Part shown: piece after piece, positions 51,506 to 61,215 of the stretch
Numbering within the stretch: the first letter of the stretch is position 1
Layout: every line of letters begins with the position of its first letter
DNA from: Pseudomonas viridiflava
Lineage (GTDB): Bacteria; Pseudomonadota; Gammaproteobacteria; Pseudomonadales; Pseudomonadaceae
Direction: 5' to 3'
Length of the DNA: 64,000 bases
Assembly: GCF_900580865.1 (NCBI RefSeq)
Contig: NZ_UTBZ01000191.1
Span: forward strand, 47,733-111,732
The notes under the pieces: model-generated
The model's database searches: none
Seen by the model: only the letters and a program-made list of their open reading frames with translations
What the model was told of the DNA's origin: nothing
Translations under genes and position numbers: made by a program

Positions 51506-52579
51506 ATGTTCAAGCTTTTGCACATCAGTCTTCTGTTGTTCGGCGCGCTATTTCAGAGCAGCGCGCGGGCGGAGTCTGTGCTGTTTCTGAACCCGGGTTC
51601 GACGCAGGAAGCCTTCTGGGTCAGCTATTCGCAATTCATGCAGGCGGCCGCGCAGGATCTGGGTATCGACCTGCAGATCCTCTATTCCCAGCGCCAGCCC
51701 GAATTGACCCTGGCTCAGGCGCGCCTCGCATTGCAGGGACCCAATCGTCCCGAGTATCTGATTTTCGTCAACGAACAATACGTCGCACCGCAAATCCTGC
51801 GTCTGGCGCAGAACAGCGGCGTGAAGCTGTTTATGGTCAACGCCGCACTGACCGCTGACCAGCAGGCCTTGGTCGGCGAGCGTGACGACCGCATCGGCAG
51901 CCTGGTGCCGAATGACGAGGAGGGCGGTTACCTGATGATGAAGGAACTGATCCGCCTGCATCCGTTGGCGGCGGGCGCTGAGCCGATTGAAGTGTTGGCG
52001 TTCTCCGGACTGAAGGTCACGCCCTCGGCGCAATTACGCGAGCACGGCATGCAACGAGCGCTGGCCGAACACCCACAGATACGCCTGCGGCAATTGGTCT
52101 ACAGCGGCTGGACGCAAGAGCGCGCCTATGAACAGGCCAAACAACTGTTCGCCCGTTACCCGAAGGTATCGCTGGTGTGGTCGGCCAATGATGAAATGGC
52201 TTTCGGCGCAATGCGCGCCTACGCCGAGACGGGCAAAGTCCCCGGCAAGGATGCCTTGTTCAGTGCGGTCAACACATCGCCGGCGGCCTTGCAGGCATTG
52301 GTTGACGGGCGCCTGAGCGCACTGGTCGGCGGACATTTCACCTTGGGTGGCTGGGCGCTGGTCGAGTTGCATGACGTCGAGCAAGGCGTCGAGCTGGATC
52401 GCTACGGCGGACGTGACCGGCAGATTCCCTTGTTGCAATTGATCGACAAACCGCACGCCCGACAAATGCTGGCCATGGGCAAGTCGCCGAACTACGGCGT
52501 GAATTTCCGCAAGCTTTCAGCCAAGGGGCAGCCGGCGTCGTATCGCTACCCGTTCACCCTGCAAACCCTGATGCGCTGA
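51506..52579 (+). CDS. orphan periplasmic sugar-type binding protein
   Basis: A 357-residue protein with a signal peptide (LLHISLLLFGALFQSSARA) and a two-lobed periplasmic binding fold of the RbsB/LuxP type (VLFLNPGSTQEAFWVSYSQFM, then FVNEQYVAPQILRLAQNSGVKLFMVN and SLVWSANDEMAFGAMRAYAETGK). No permease or ATPase gene is adjacent, so it may serve a distant transporter or act as the sensory partner of a membrane signalling protein. The ATG lies at the end of a short leader after the small membrane gene. Confidence 0.82.
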   Translation: MFKLLHISLLLFGALFQSSARAESVLFLNPGSTQEAFWVSYSQFMQAAAQDLGIDLQILYSQRQPELTLAQARLALQGPNRPEYLIFVNEQYVAPQILRLAQNSGVKLFMVNAALTADQQALVGERDDRIGSLVPNDEEGGYLMMKELIRLHPLAAGAEPIEVLAFSGLKVTPSAQLREHGMQRALAEHPQIRLRQLVYSGWTQERAYEQAKQLFARYPKVSLVWSANDEMAFGAMRAYAETGKVPGKDALFSAVNTSPAALQALVDGRLSALVGGHFTLGGWALVELHDVEQGVELDRYGGRDRQIPLLQLIDKPHARQMLAMGKSPNYGVNFRKLSAKGQPASYRYPFTLQTLMR

Positions 52580-52585
52580 CCAACG

Positions 52586-52804
52586 TCAGACCCCGGCGAA
52601 ATGCAGCACCAGTTTGACGATGGCAAACAGCGTCAACGCAAACACTGCCGTAAACAGAATCCCCAGCAGCACGAAATGGCTGGGCTTGCCATGGGTGAAG
52701 TCCCTTGCCCGGTTCTTGCCGCTCTGCACCCCGAACGCCGCCGCCATCACGCTGTGCAGCATCTGCCAGAAGGTCGGCGGTTTGTTGTCGACTGGATCGT
52801 CCAT
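52586..52804 (-). CDS. DUF2970 membrane protein (72 aa)
   Basis: A 72-residue protein whose N-terminal pattern FWQMLHSVMAAAFGVQSGKNRARDF is the DUF2970 hallmark, followed by one transmembrane helix (VLLGILFTAVFALTLFAIVKLVLHF). GAGGGA lies just before the ATG. It converges with the binding-protein gene, the two stops being seven bases apart. Function is unknown. Confidence 0.88.
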   Translation of the reverse strand: MDDPVDNKPPTFWQMLHSVMAAAFGVQSGKNRARDFTHGKPSHFVLLGILFTAVFALTLFAIVKLVLHFAGV

Positions 52805-52872
52805 AAATCCCTCGTCTGCCGTGTGTGTCAGACAAGCATAGCCAACCCTCTGCAGAACACCGCAAAAGCAAA

Positions 52873-52978
52873 TGTGGGAGCGACGGTGCGACGATTCGAC
52901 CTGCTCGCGAAGAGGCCATCAGCTTCAACATGAGTGCTGGCTGATAGACCGCTTTCGCGAGCAGGCTCGCTCCCACAG
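52873..52978. repeat. REP pair
   Basis: TGTGGGAGCGACGGTGCGACG at the left and GCGAGCAGGCTCGCTCCCACA at the right. It lies between the DUF2970 promoter and the metH stop. Confidence 0.8.
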
Positions 52979-53000
52979 GGGATATTGCTTTAGGGTTGGA

Positions 53001-56000
53001 TTAGTTGTCGTAGCCCAGGTTCGGCGCCAGCCAGCGCTCGGTCACGCTCAACTCCTGGCCTTTGCGCGAGGTGTAGCTGGCGACCTGATCCTTGTCGATC
53101 TTGCCCACGGCAAAGTACTGCGCCTGCGGATGGGCGAAGTACCAGCCGCTGACTGCAGCCGCCGGGAACATCGCGTAGTGCTCGGTGAGGAACACACCGC
53201 TGCGACCGGCGCGCATTTCTTCAGCTTCCGGATCGAGCAGGGCGAACAGCGCCGCCTTCTCTGTGTGATCCGGGCACGCCGGGTAACCCGGAGCAGGGCG
53301 GATGCCGCTGTACTGCTCTTTGATCAGCGCGTCGTTGTCGAGGGTTTCGTCCTTGGCATAACCCCAGTGCTCTTTCCGCACCTGCTGGTGCAGCCATTCG
53401 GCGCAGGCTTCGGCCAAACGGTCGGCGAGGGCTTTGACCATGATCGAGTTGTAGTCGTCGCCAGCGTCCTGATAGGCCTTGGCCACTTCTTCGGCGCCGA
53501 TCCCGGCGGTGGTGATGAAACCGCCGACGTAATCGGTCACTTCGCTGTCCTTCGGTGCTACGAAGTCGGCCAGCGAGAAGTTCGGTTTGCCGTCGGTCTT
53601 GATGATCTGCTGACGTAGGTGATGCAGTTTGGCCAATGGCTGGCCGTCATCGCCGTACAGCTCGATGTCGTCGTCATGCACCTGATTGGCTGGCCAGAAG
53701 CCAAACACCGCACGGGCGCTGATCAGCTTCTCGTCGATCAGCTTGGCGAGCATCTCTTGCGCGTCCTTATACAGCGCGGTGGCGGCTTCACCGACCACTT
53801 CGTCTTCGAGGATGCGCGGGAATTTGCCGGCCAGGTCCCAGGAGATAAAGAACGGCGTCCAGTCGATGTATTCGGCCAGAACCTTGAGATCGATATTGTC
53901 CAGCACCTTGCTGCCGGTGAAGGTCGGTTTGACTGGCTCATAAGTCGCCCAGTCGAACTGTGGTTTCTTGGCGATGGCTGCGGCGTAGCTCAGGCGCTCG
54001 GTGCGGGCGCTGCGGTTGGCGGTACGTTCGCGCACTTCAACGTATTCGGCACGGGTTCTTTCAACAAAACCGGCCTTCAATTCTTTCGACAGCAACTGCG
54101 TTGCCACGCCGACCGCGCGGGAGGCATCGGTCACGTAGACCACGGCATCGTTGCTGTACTTCGGCTCGATCTTCACCGCTGTGTGTGCTTTGGAAGTGGT
54201 CGCGCCACCGATCATCAGCGGCAGGTGGAAGTCCTGACGCTGCATCTCGCGAGCGACGTGGACCATTTCATCCAGCGACGGGGTGATCAAACCGGACAAA
54301 CCGATGATGTCGCACTTCTGCTCTTTGGCGACCTGCAGAATCTTCTCGGCCGGCACCATCACGCCGAGGTCGACGATGTCATAGCCGTTGCAACCGAGCA
54401 CCACGCCGACAATGTTCTTGCCGATGTCATGCACGTCGCCTTTCACGGTCGCCATGAGGATCTTGCCCTTGGCTTCCGGCTTGTCGCCTTTTTCCAGTTC
54501 GATGAACGGGATCAAGTGCGCCACGGCCTGCTTCATCACCCGGGCGGATTTCACCACCTGCGGCAGGAACATTTTTCCGGCGCCGAACAGGTCGCCAACG
54601 ATGTTCATACCGGACATCAGCGGGCCTTCGATCACTTCGATCGGGCGGGCGAACGACTGACGCGATTCTTCGGTGTCTTCAACAATGTGCGTGGTGATGC
54701 CTTTGACCAGCGCATGTTCCAGACGCTTGTTGACGTCCCAGTTGCGCCACTCTTCGGTCTCGGCTTCCTTGACGCTGCCATCGCCCTTGTACTTGTCGGC
54801 GATGGCGAGGAGGGCGTCGGTGCCTTCCGGCGTGCGGTTGAGGATCACGTCTTCAACGGCATCGCGCAGCTCTTGCGGGATCTGGTCGTAGATCTCCAGC
54901 TGACCGGCGTTGACGATGCCCATGGTCAGGCCCGCGCGGATCGCGTACAGCAGGAACACCGAGTGGATCGCCTCACGCACCGGGTTGTTGCCGCGGAACG
55001 AGAACGACACGTTGGACACGCCGCCCGACGTCAGCGCATACGGCAGTTCGTCGCGGATGTAGGCGCAGGCGTTGATGAAGTCCACTGCGTAGTTGTTGTG
55101 TTCTTCGATGCCGGTGGCGACGGCGAAGATGTTCGGGTCGAAGATGATGTCTTCCGGCGGGAAACCGACTTCGTTGACCAGAATGTCGTAGGAGCGTTTG
55201 CAGATTTCTTTCTTGCGCGCTTCGGTGTCGGCCTGGCCGGCTTCGTCGAACGCCATCACCACCACCGCAGCACCGTAGCGCTTGCACAGTCTGGCGTGAT
55301 GGATGAACTGCTCGACGCCTTCTTTCATGCTGATCGAATTGACGATGCCCTTGCCCTGAATGCACTTGAGGCCGGCTTCGATCACTTCCCATTTCGACGA
55401 GTCGATCATGATCGGCACGCGCGAGATGTCCGGTTCACCGGCGATCAGATTGAGGAAGGTCACCATGGCCTTCTTCGAATCGAGCATGCCTTCGTCCATG
55501 TTGATGTCGATCACCTGCGCGCCGGCCTCGACCTGTTGCAAGGCGACTTCCAGCGCTTCGGTGTAGTTGTCTTCACGGATCAGACGGGCGAACTTGGCGG
55601 AACCGGTGATGTTGGTACGTTCGCCGACGTTGACGAACAACGAACTGCGATCGATGGTGAACGGTTCCAGACCCGAGAGGCGGCAAGCCTTGGGAATGTC
55701 CGGAATCTGCCGCGGCGCGTAACCGGCGACGGCTTTGGCGATAGCTTCGATGTGCCCCGGTGTGGTGCCGCAGCAGCCGCCGACGATGTTGAGGAAGCCG
55801 CTTTGAGCGAACTCTTCGATGACCTTGGCGGTTTCCGACGGCAGTTCGTCGTATTCGCCGAATTCGTTCGGCAGGCCGGCGTTCGGGTGCGCGGAAACGT
55901 GGGTGCTGGCCTTGTTCGACAGCTCTTCAAGGTACGGGCGCAATTCACTGGCGCCGAGCGCGCAGTTGAGGCCGACCGAAATCGGCTTGGCGTGCGCCAC

Positions 56001-56711
56001 CGAGTTCCAGAACGCTTCGGTGGTCTGCCCCGAGAGGGTACGGCCGGAGGCGTCGGTGATGGTCCCGGAAATCATGATCGGCAGTTCGATGTGCAGCTCT
56101 TCGAACACGCCTTGCACGGCGAAGATCGCCGCTTTGGCGTTGAGGGTGTCGAAAATCGTTTCGATCAGGATCAGGTCGGCGCCGCCCTCGATCAGGCCTT
56201 TGGTGGCTTCGGTGTAGTTTTCCACCAGCTCATCAAAGGTGACGTTGCGGTAGCCCGGGTTGTTGACGTCCGGCGACAGCGAGCAGGTGCGACTCGTAGG
56301 ACCGAGCACGCCGGCAACGAAGCGCGGCTTGTCCGGGTTCTCGGCGGTCTTGGCGTCGGCAACCTTGCGCGCCAGACGTGCGCCTTCTACGTTTAGCTCG
56401 TAGGCCAGTTCTTCCATGCCGTAGTCGGCCATGGAAATGCGCGTGGCGTTGAAGGTGTTGGTTTCGAGGATGTCGGCGCCGGCATCCAGATAGGCTTTCT
56501 CGATACCGCCGATCACGTCGGGACGGGTGATCACCAACAGGTCGTTGTTGCCCTTGACGTCACTCGGCCAGTCCGCGAAGCGCTTGCCGCGATAATCCTG
56601 CTCTTCGAGCTTGTAGCTCTGGATCATCGTGCCCATGCCGCCGTCGAGTATCAGGATGCGCTCTTTGAGAGCTTGCTTGAGAGCTTGAAGGCGGACGCTG
56701 CGATCGGACAT
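53001..56711 (-). CDS. metH: cobalamin-dependent methionine synthase
   Basis: A 1236-residue enzyme that transfers a methyl group from methyltetrahydrofolate to homocysteine. All four modules are present: homocysteine domain (about 1-335; zinc ligands in VGLNCALG and GGCCGTTPGH), folate domain (about 355-620; NVGERTNITGS, DINMDEGMLD), cobalamin domain with the lower-ligand histidine in VKGDVHDIGKNIV (about 760), and the C-terminal reactivation domain binding AdoMet (PAPGYPACPDHTEK). Length is that of a full MetH. It is monocistronic, divergent from cti, and depends on the cofactor made or salvaged with the cob genes at the other end of the window. Confidence 0.97.
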   Translation of the reverse strand: MSDRSVRLQALKQALKERILILDGGMGTMIQSYKLEEQDYRGKRFADWPSDVKGNNDLLVITRPDVIGGIEKAYLDAGADILETNTFNATRISMADYGMEELAYELNVEGARLARKVADAKTAENPDKPRFVAGVLGPTSRTCSLSPDVNNPGYRNVTFDELVENYTEATKGLIEGGADLILIETIFDTLNAKAAIFAVQGVFEELHIELPIMISGTITDASGRTLSGQTTEAFWNSVAHAKPISVGLNCALGASELRPYLEELSNKASTHVSAHPNAGLPNEFGEYDELPSETAKVIEEFAQSGFLNIVGGCCGTTPGHIEAIAKAVAGYAPRQIPDIPKACRLSGLEPFTIDRSSLFVNVGERTNITGSAKFARLIREDNYTEALEVALQQVEAGAQVIDINMDEGMLDSKKAMVTFLNLIAGEPDISRVPIMIDSSKWEVIEAGLKCIQGKGIVNSISMKEGVEQFIHHARLCKRYGAAVVVMAFDEAGQADTEARKKEICKRSYDILVNEVGFPPEDIIFDPNIFAVATGIEEHNNYAVDFINACAYIRDELPYALTSGGVSNVSFSFRGNNPVREAIHSVFLLYAIRAGLTMGIVNAGQLEIYDQIPQELRDAVEDVILNRTPEGTDALLAIADKYKGDGSVKEAETEEWRNWDVNKRLEHALVKGITTHIVEDTEESRQSFARPIEVIEGPLMSGMNIVGDLFGAGKMFLPQVVKSARVMKQAVAHLIPFIELEKGDKPEAKGKILMATVKGDVHDIGKNIVGVVLGCNGYDIVDLGVMVPAEKILQVAKEQKCDIIGLSGLITPSLDEMVHVAREMQRQDFHLPLMIGGATTSKAHTAVKIEPKYSNDAVVYVTDASRAVGVATQLLSKELKAGFVERTRAEYVEVRERTANRSARTERLSYAAAIAKKPQFDWATYEPVKPTFTGSKVLDNIDLKVLAEYIDWTPFFISWDLAGKFPRILEDEVVGEAATALYKDAQEMLAKLIDEKLISARAVFGFWPANQVHDDDIELYGDDGQPLAKLHHLRQQIIKTDGKPNFSLADFVAPKDSEVTDYVGGFITTAGIGAEEVAKAYQDAGDDYNSIMVKALADRLAEACAEWLHQQVRKEHWGYAKDETLDNDALIKEQYSGIRPAPGYPACPDHTEKAALFALLDPEAEEMRAGRSGVFLTEHYAMFPAAAVSGWYFAHPQAQYFAVGKIDKDQVASYTSRKGQELSVTERWLAPNLGYDN

Positions 56712-56865
56712 TTGGACTACTCGGAAAGACCATTACGAAGGAGCGGGATCATAGCAAACCTGTGCGCTTTTAGAGCATGTTGGGCTTTTGCATGAATATC
56801 GCTCATGTTGGTACGAGCGTCATACTGTAGAATCGCGGCGTTTTTTAACAATCGGGATCAGCAGC

Positions 56866-59172
56866 ATGTCTTACCGCGTCATTGGTTTTGTGTTGCTGTT
56901 TCTCAGCTGGGGCGCCGTGGCGCAAGAGCCAGCGACTGCACCGGCCATTTCTCCTTCGATTTCTTACGTCCGCGACATCCAGCCAATCTTCACCGAGAAG
57001 TGCGTAGCCTGCCATGCGTGCTACGACTCCGCTTGCCAGTTGAACCTGGGCAGTGGCGAGGGCGCGGCCCGTGGCGCGAGCAAGATGCCGGTCTACGATG
57101 GCGAACGCACACAAGCGGCACCGACCACCCGACTGTTTTACGACGCCTTCGGCAAACGCGCCTGGCAGCAGAAAGACTTCTATTCGGTGCTCGACGCGCA
57201 GGGCAGTCAGGCGGCGCTGATGGCGCGGATGCTCGAACTGGGGCACAAGACGCCGCTGACACCGAACGCCAAACTTCCGCAAGACATCGTACTGGGCCTG
57301 AATCGCGAGAACATGTGCGCGCTGCCCGCCGAGTTTGAAGGCTATGCCGGTGCCCATCCGAAAGAGGGCATGCCGCTGGCGGTGACCGGGCTGACCGATC
57401 AGCAGTATCAGACGCTGCAACGCTGGCTGGCCTCGGGTGCGCCGATTGATGAACAAGGCCTGGCCCCGAGCGCCAAAGAGGCGCTGCAGATCGTCCAGTG
57501 GGAAAACCTGCTCAACGCCCCCGGCGCGCGGCAGAGTCTGGTCGGCCGCTGGTTGTACGAGCATTGGTACCTCGCACACATCTATTTCAAGGATGGCGAG
57601 CCGGGGCATTACTTTCAGTGGGTGCGTTCGCGCACACCCACCGGGCAGCCGATCGACCTGATCGCCACCCGTCGTCCCAACGACGATCCGGGCACGCAGG
57701 TGTATTACCGCCTGTGGCCGGTGCAAGGGGTGATCGTGCACAAAACCCACATCACCTATCCGCTGAGCGCGGCGAAGATGGCGCGGGTGAAAAGCCTGTT
57801 CTACAGCGGCAACTGGCAGGTCAATGCCTTGCCCGGTTACGGCCCGCAGAGCCGCGCCAACCCGTTCGCCACGTTTGAGGCGATTCCGGCGCAGGCGCGT
57901 TACCAGTTCATGCTCGATAACGCTGAATACTTTGTCCGCACCTTTATTCGTGGCCCGGTGTGCCGTGGGCAGATTGCGACCGACGTGATCCGCGATAACT
58001 TCTGGGCGCTGTTCCAGGCACCGGAACACGACCTCTATATCACCGACCCAAACTATCGCGGCCAGGCCACGCCGCTGCTGGCCATGCCGGGGCAGAACGA
58101 CGATGTCGGTAGCGTCCTCAGCTTGTGGCGCAACTATCGCGACAAACGTAATGAATACGAGGCCCTGCGCCGTGACAGCTACGCCGATATCCCCGCGCCG
58201 AGCTGGTCGACCCTGTGGGCCGGCAACGACAACGCGTTGCTGAGCATTTTCCGCCACTTCGACAGCGCTTCGGTGACCAAAGGCCTGATTGGCGAGGTGC
58301 CGCAAACCATGTGGCTGTTCGACTATCCCTTGCTCGAGCGCACCTATTACCAGTTGGCGGTCAACTTCGATGTGTTCGGCAACGTCTCCCATCAGGCGCA
58401 AACCCGTCTGTATTTCGACCTGATCCGCAACGGCGCCGAGCAGAACTTCCTGCGCCTGATGCCCGCCGATTCGCGCGAGGATTACCTCGACGATTGGTAC
58501 CAGAGCGGTGGCCAGTTCAAGATGTGGCTCGATTACGAGGCGATTGACGACGACAAACCGACTGCGCTGAAACTCGATGAGAAAGACCCGAAATACGATT
58601 TTGCCATGCAGTTGCTGGCACGTTACGGTGATCTCAATGCGCGGCCGGATCCGATCAATCGTTGCGGCGGCGCTTACTGCTCGCGGCCGAATATCGACCC
58701 GGCACTGCAAAATGCCGAACAGGCGTTGAGTCGCCTGACTTCGCGTCCGGCGGCTGGTTTGAAGGTCATCGAGCACTTGCCGGAAGCAACCATGCTGCGT
58801 GTTGAAACCGCCAGCGGTAAACGCGAGGTCTACAGCCTGTTGCGCAATCGCGCGCACAGCAACGTGGCGTTCCTGCTCGGTGAGTCGCTGCGCTACCAGC
58901 CCGGGCTGGACACGCTGACCATTTACCCGGGCGTGCTCAGCAGTTATCCGAACTTCATCTTCAACGTTCCCGCTGATCAGGTGCCGGCGTTTGTCGATGC
59001 GCTGGAAAATGCCAAGGACGCCAACCGCTTCGAGAAAATCGTCGAACGCTGGGGGATCCGTCGCAGTCATCCGCAATTCTGGTTCTATTTCCACGATTTG
59101 AGTCAGTACCTGCACGAAACCGACCCGGTGGAAGAGGGCGTGCTGGACATGAACCGCTACGAGAATCTTTGA
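56866..59172 (+). CDS. cti: fatty acid cis/trans isomerase
   Basis: A 768-residue periplasmic haem protein that converts cis- to trans-unsaturated fatty acids in membrane lipids under solvent or heat stress. The signal peptide (residues 1-19, ending GAVAQ) is followed by the cytochrome-c-type haem motif C46-V-A-C49-H50. Further family segments are NRENMCALPAEFEGY and NVSHQAQTRLYFDLIRNGAEQNFLRLMP. The start at 56866 places the signal peptide at the terminus; an upstream ATG at 56788 would bury it. The ribosome binding site is weak. Length is standard for Cti. Confidence 0.95.
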   Translation: MSYRVIGFVLLFLSWGAVAQEPATAPAISPSISYVRDIQPIFTEKCVACHACYDSACQLNLGSGEGAARGASKMPVYDGERTQAAPTTRLFYDAFGKRAWQQKDFYSVLDAQGSQAALMARMLELGHKTPLTPNAKLPQDIVLGLNRENMCALPAEFEGYAGAHPKEGMPLAVTGLTDQQYQTLQRWLASGAPIDEQGLAPSAKEALQIVQWENLLNAPGARQSLVGRWLYEHWYLAHIYFKDGEPGHYFQWVRSRTPTGQPIDLIATRRPNDDPGTQVYYRLWPVQGVIVHKTHITYPLSAAKMARVKSLFYSGNWQVNALPGYGPQSRANPFATFEAIPAQARYQFMLDNAEYFVRTFIRGPVCRGQIATDVIRDNFWALFQAPEHDLYITDPNYRGQATPLLAMPGQNDDVGSVLSLWRNYRDKRNEYEALRRDSYADIPAPSWSTLWAGNDNALLSIFRHFDSASVTKGLIGEVPQTMWLFDYPLLERTYYQLAVNFDVFGNVSHQAQTRLYFDLIRNGAEQNFLRLMPADSREDYLDDWYQSGGQFKMWLDYEAIDDDKPTALKLDEKDPKYDFAMQLLARYGDLNARPDPINRCGGAYCSRPNIDPALQNAEQALSRLTSRPAAGLKVIEHLPEATMLRVETASGKREVYSLLRNRAHSNVAFLLGESLRYQPGLDTLTIYPGVLSSYPNFIFNVPADQVPAFVDALENAKDANRFEKIVERWGIRRSHPQFWFYFHDLSQYLHETDPVEEGVLDMNRYENL

Positions 59173-59218
59173 TCATTTGAAACAGGCCGACTGTCACAGC
59201 TTCAGGTAACACACAAAT

Positions 59219-59313
59219 CCCCTGTAGGAGCTGTCGAGTGAAACGAGGCTGCGATCTTTTGATCTTTCAGAATCAAGATCAAAAGATCGCAGCGTGCCGC
59301 AGCTCCTACAGGG
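59219..59313. repeat. REP-type long hairpin (near copy of 41243-41343)
   Basis: Arms CCTGTAGGAGCTG and CAGCTCCTACAGG enclose GCTGCGATCTTTTGATC and its complement. It is nearly identical to 41243-41343. It lies between cti and the acyltransferase gene. Confidence 0.85.
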
Positions 59314-59350
59314 ATTGAGGTGGATTTGAGGTTGTGATCGGGAGCAGGTG

Positions 59351-60373
59351 ATGTTGATTTCAGTGCAAGCCCTGCGTGCGCTGGCCGCGTGGACGGTGGT
59401 CTGCCATCACTTCATGCAGATTTTCTTCGATTTCAAGGCACGTGGGCCCATCGGGCAGCTGTTTATCGACAAGGGCGCGGTGGGCGTCGATATCTTCTTC
59501 GTCATCAGCGGTCTGGTGATTTACCTTTCGACCGAAAACAAACCACTGCCACCCGCGCGTTTTCTGTTGTACCGGCTGTTTCGCATCGTCCCGGCGTATT
59601 GGCTGTACACGCTGCTGATGGCGCTGCTGGTGGTGTTTGCCCAGCCGTTGTTGCCGGATCAGTCCTTGGACTGGAGCCATCTGCTGCTGTCGCTGCTGTT
59701 CATTCCGACTGAAAACCCCGGCGGTTACGGCCTCTATCCGACGCTGAATGTCGGCTGGACGCTCAATTACGAAATGCTCTTCTACGTGCTGTTTGCCTGG
59801 GCGCTGCTGTTTCGCTTGCAGGTGCGTTTGCTGGTGGTCGCGGCGCTGTTGTTTGCCGTGTGTCAGACCTGGACAGGGTTTGGCTGGATCAGCGAATTTT
59901 ACCGTTCGGACATCGTCTACGAGTTTCTGCTGGGGATCGGCATCGGCATGCTCTATCGCCGGGGCTGGATTGGCCCGGGTTTCTGGCTGCCGCTGACCGC
60001 GATTGGCGCTGCGTTGCTGGCGATCTATCACTGGGCACCGGCGCCGAGGCTGCTGAACTGGGGTGTGCCGAGCGCCGTACTGGTGATGGCGTGTATCTCG
60101 CTTGAGCGTTATGTCGAGCGCAGTCGCGTGCTCAAACTGCTCGGCGATTGCTCCTATTCGGTGTACCTGATGCACGTTCTGGTGCTGTCGGCGGGCGGTT
60201 ATCTGGCCCGGCGCTACGGCATCAACCCGTATGTGATGTTTGTCGTGTGCGCGTTGGCCATCGGCGTCGGCTCATGGTTGAGCTACGAATGGGTGGAAAA
60301 GCGCAGCTATCGCTGGCTCAAAGCGCGAATCGACGACGCGCCTGACGAGAATCTTTCCCGACAAAAATACTAG
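59351..60373 (+). CDS. OafA-type membrane acyltransferase (family 3)
   Basis: A 340-residue integral membrane protein with about ten hydrophobic helices. It starts MLISVQALRALAAWTVVCHHF, the acyltransferase-3 signature with the catalytic histidine, and continues VDIFFVISGLVIY and RLFRIVPAYWLYTL with the conserved arginine. It probably O-acetylates a sugar of an exopolysaccharide or lipopolysaccharide; the acceptor is unknown. The ATG at 59351 follows GGAGCAGGTG; a GTG one codon earlier is possible. Confidence 0.9.
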   Translation: MLISVQALRALAAWTVVCHHFMQIFFDFKARGPIGQLFIDKGAVGVDIFFVISGLVIYLSTENKPLPPARFLLYRLFRIVPAYWLYTLLMALLVVFAQPLLPDQSLDWSHLLLSLLFIPTENPGGYGLYPTLNVGWTLNYEMLFYVLFAWALLFRLQVRLLVVAALLFAVCQTWTGFGWISEFYRSDIVYEFLLGIGIGMLYRRGWIGPGFWLPLTAIGAALLAIYHWAPAPRLLNWGVPSAVLVMACISLERYVERSRVLKLLGDCSYSVYLMHVLVLSAGGYLARRYGINPYVMFVVCALAIGVGSWLSYEWVEKRSYRWLKARIDDAPDENLSRQKY

Positions 60374-60430
60374 GACTTTGTCCGGCGCAACGATTGGCGT
60401 AAACTGCGCCCAAGCCTGCGAGGAGTTTCC

Positions 60431-61015
60431 ATGACCGCTATTACCATTACCGACGCCGCCCACGATTACCTGGCCGATCTGCTCTCCAAGCAGAACACCC
60501 CAGGCATCGGCATCCGCGTCTTCATCACCCAGCCTGGCACCCAGTACGCCGAAACCTGCATTGCCTATTGCAAGCCGGGCGAAGAAAAACCTGAAGACAC
60601 CGCGCTGGGGCTGAAAAGCTTCACCGCTTATATCGATCACTTCAGCGAAGCGTTTCTCGATGACGCCGTCGTCGACTACGCCACCGATCGCATGGGCGGC
60701 CAGCTGACCATCAAGGCACCAAACGCCAAAGTGCCGATGGTCAACGCCGACAGCCCGGTCAACGAGCGCATCAACTATTACCTGCAAACCGAAATCAACC
60801 CGGGGCTGGCCAGCCACGGCGGTCAGGTCAGCCTGATCGATGTGGTTGAAGACGGCATCGCCGTGCTGCAGTTCGGTGGCGGTTGCCAGGGCTGCGGCCA
60901 GGCGGACGTGACGCTGAAGGAAGGCATCGAGCGCACCTTGCTCGAGCGCATTCCTGAGCTGAAGGGCGTTCGCGACGTGACCGACCACACGCAGAAAGAA
61001 AACGCCTACTACTAA
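60431..61015 (+). CDS. nfuA: Fe-S biogenesis protein NfuA
   Basis: A 194-residue iron-sulfur carrier. It has an N-terminal degenerate A-type domain (about 1-95; its cysteines do not follow the full A-type pattern) and a C-terminal Nfu domain with the cluster-binding pair Cys152-x-x-Cys155 in GGCQGCGQ. It delivers [4Fe-4S] clusters to client enzymes, especially under oxidative or iron stress. AGGAGTTTCC precedes the ATG. A terminator follows at 61039. Confidence 0.95.
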   Translation: MTAITITDAAHDYLADLLSKQNTPGIGIRVFITQPGTQYAETCIAYCKPGEEKPEDTALGLKSFTAYIDHFSEAFLDDAVVDYATDRMGGQLTIKAPNAKVPMVNADSPVNERINYYLQTEINPGLASHGGQVSLIDVVEDGIAVLQFGGGCQGCGQADVTLKEGIERTLLERIPELKGVRDVTDHTQKENAYY

Positions 61016-61038
61016 GGTGTTCGCTGCGGACATGAAAG

Positions 61039-61065
61039 ACGGCGCCCCGTGAGCGCCGTTTTTTT
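61039..61065 (+). terminator. rho-independent terminator of nfuA
   Basis: Stem ACGGCGC/GCGCCGT with a seven-base loop and a run of seven T. Confidence 0.92.
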
Positions 61066-61086
61066 ATGCCTGAAATTCAAGAAAGC

Positions 61087-61154
61087 CTTCGCGAGCAAGC
61101 TCGCTCCCACATTTGAAATACGGTCAAATGTGGGAGCGAGCCTGCTCGCGAAGA
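61087..61154. repeat. REP pair (near-perfect palindrome)
   Basis: CTTCGCGAGCAAGCTCGCTC and, inverted, GAGCGAGCCTGCTCGCGAAG enclose CCCACATTTGA and its complement. It lies between convergent nfuA and cobM. Confidence 0.85.
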
Positions 61155-61160
61155 GGCCTT

Positions 61161-61213
61161 TGATCGTTCCCACGCTCTGCGTGGGAATGCAGCCCGGGAC
61201 GCTCCGCGTTCCA
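61161..61213. repeat. short pseudomonad repeat with GTTCCCACGC core
   Basis: GATCGTTCCCACGCTCTGCG with the inverted GCGTGGGAA nearby and a trailing GGACGCTCCGCGTTCCAA. It adjoins the previous REP pair and overlaps no gene. I recognise it as a common pseudomonad intergenic repeat. Confidence 0.6.
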
Positions 61214-61215
61214 AT

